Shown piece by piece: positions 5,607 to 5,776 of a stretch of 5,776 nt of DNA; position 1 is the first letter of the stretch, and each line of letters begins with the position of its first letter. Position numbers and translations under genes: made by a program. The notes under the pieces are model-generated. The model was not told the origin of the DNA, ran no database searches, and saw nothing but the letters and a program-made list of their open reading frames with translations. The DNA is from Thermoplasmata archaeon (GTDB lineage: Archaea; Thermoplasmatota; E2; DHVEG-1; B8-G13). Location: NCBI GenBank assembly GCA_003649745.1, contig QMST01000039.1, forward strand, positions 1 to 5,776, read 5' to 3'.

Positions 5607-5776
5607 TTGAAAGCTAGAGATATAAGGCAGCTCACACCTGGAGAGAGAAAAGAAAAATTAAAAGAATTAAAAGAAGAACTCATGCATGAGAGAGGAGTAT
5701 CAGCAATGGGTGGTTCCCCTCCATCACCAGGGAAAATACGCCAATTGAGAACATCCATTGCTAGACTGCTCACAAT
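5607..5776 (+). CDS. rpl29: Large-subunit ribosomal protein uL29 (3' end outside window)
   Basis: uL29 binds at the exit-tunnel mouth beside uL23 and takes part in docking of nascent-chain factors. From the TTG at 5607, 56 codons are visible before the edge: KARDIRQLTPGERKEKLKEL (2-21), EELMHERGVSAMGG (23-36) and PGKIRQLRTSIARLLT (41-56). The combination IRxLTPxER, SAMGG and PGKIRxxRxxIAR is typical of euryarchaeal uL29, whose full length is about 65-70, so only the last few residues are missing. The frame has no in-frame ATG or GTG between the rps3 stop and the core. TTG is chosen as the only accepted start codon present. An upstream ATA at 5595 would give a protein with GNILKARDIR, closer to the usual MAILRxxEIR start. 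Identity is sure; the start is uncertain. Confidence 0.9.
   Translation, partial: MKARDIRQLTPGERKEKLKELKEELMHERGVSAMGGSPPSPGKIRQLRTSIARLLT

Overview
This window is an archaeal ribosomal-protein operon with its control region and the end of the gene upstream. The proteins are archaeal/eukaryotic-type in sequence (a 331-residue uL3, a uL4 with the VPRLTQ...GGRRAHPPK loop, an uL29 with the SAMGG...PGKIRQLR motif). Gene order is rpl3-rpl4-rpl23-rpl2-rps19-rpl22-rps3-rpl29. The DNA is AT-rich, with AGA/AGG arginine codons and many A runs. I infer a euryarchaeal-grade organism, perhaps in or near Thermoplasmatota. That placement rests on the look of the proteins only and is of low to moderate confidence.

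Layout: positions 1-800 hold the 3' part of a biotin-synthase-like radical SAM gene (its start is outside the window), with a CX3CX2C cluster motif and a second cysteine group at the C terminus. Positions 801-1053 are non-coding: a probable archaeal TATA box (841-848), a T-tract, and then about 120 nt that can fold into a three-way junction (877-994), followed by an A-rich spacer and a good Shine-Dalgarno (SD) sequence. From 1054 to the right edge lie eight ribosomal-protein genes, all on the + strand, with gaps of 2-26 nt. The last one, rpl29, is cut by the edge. No promoter or terminator is evident within the gene cluster, so the genes are probably co-transcribed from the promoter before rpl3.

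How it works together: uL3, uL4, uL23, uL2, uL22 and uL29 belong to the large subunit. uL4 and uL22 reach into the exit tunnel, uL23 and uL29 sit at its mouth, and uL2 and uL3 lie near the peptidyl-transferase centre. uS19 and uS3 belong to the small-subunit head.

The points most worth checking are: (1) the structured leader, whose middle hairpin carries AUCUCC, an exact complement of the rpl3 SD GGAGAU; (2) two TGTC-N8-GACA palindromes that form the two arms of the leader's closing stem; (3) a C-terminal helix-hairpin-helix-like extension on uS3; (4) an rpl29 start where a perfect SD is placed for an AUA codon instead of the TTG 19 nt away; (5) an Asp-to-Ala change in the near-universal NPVDHPHGG motif of uL2.
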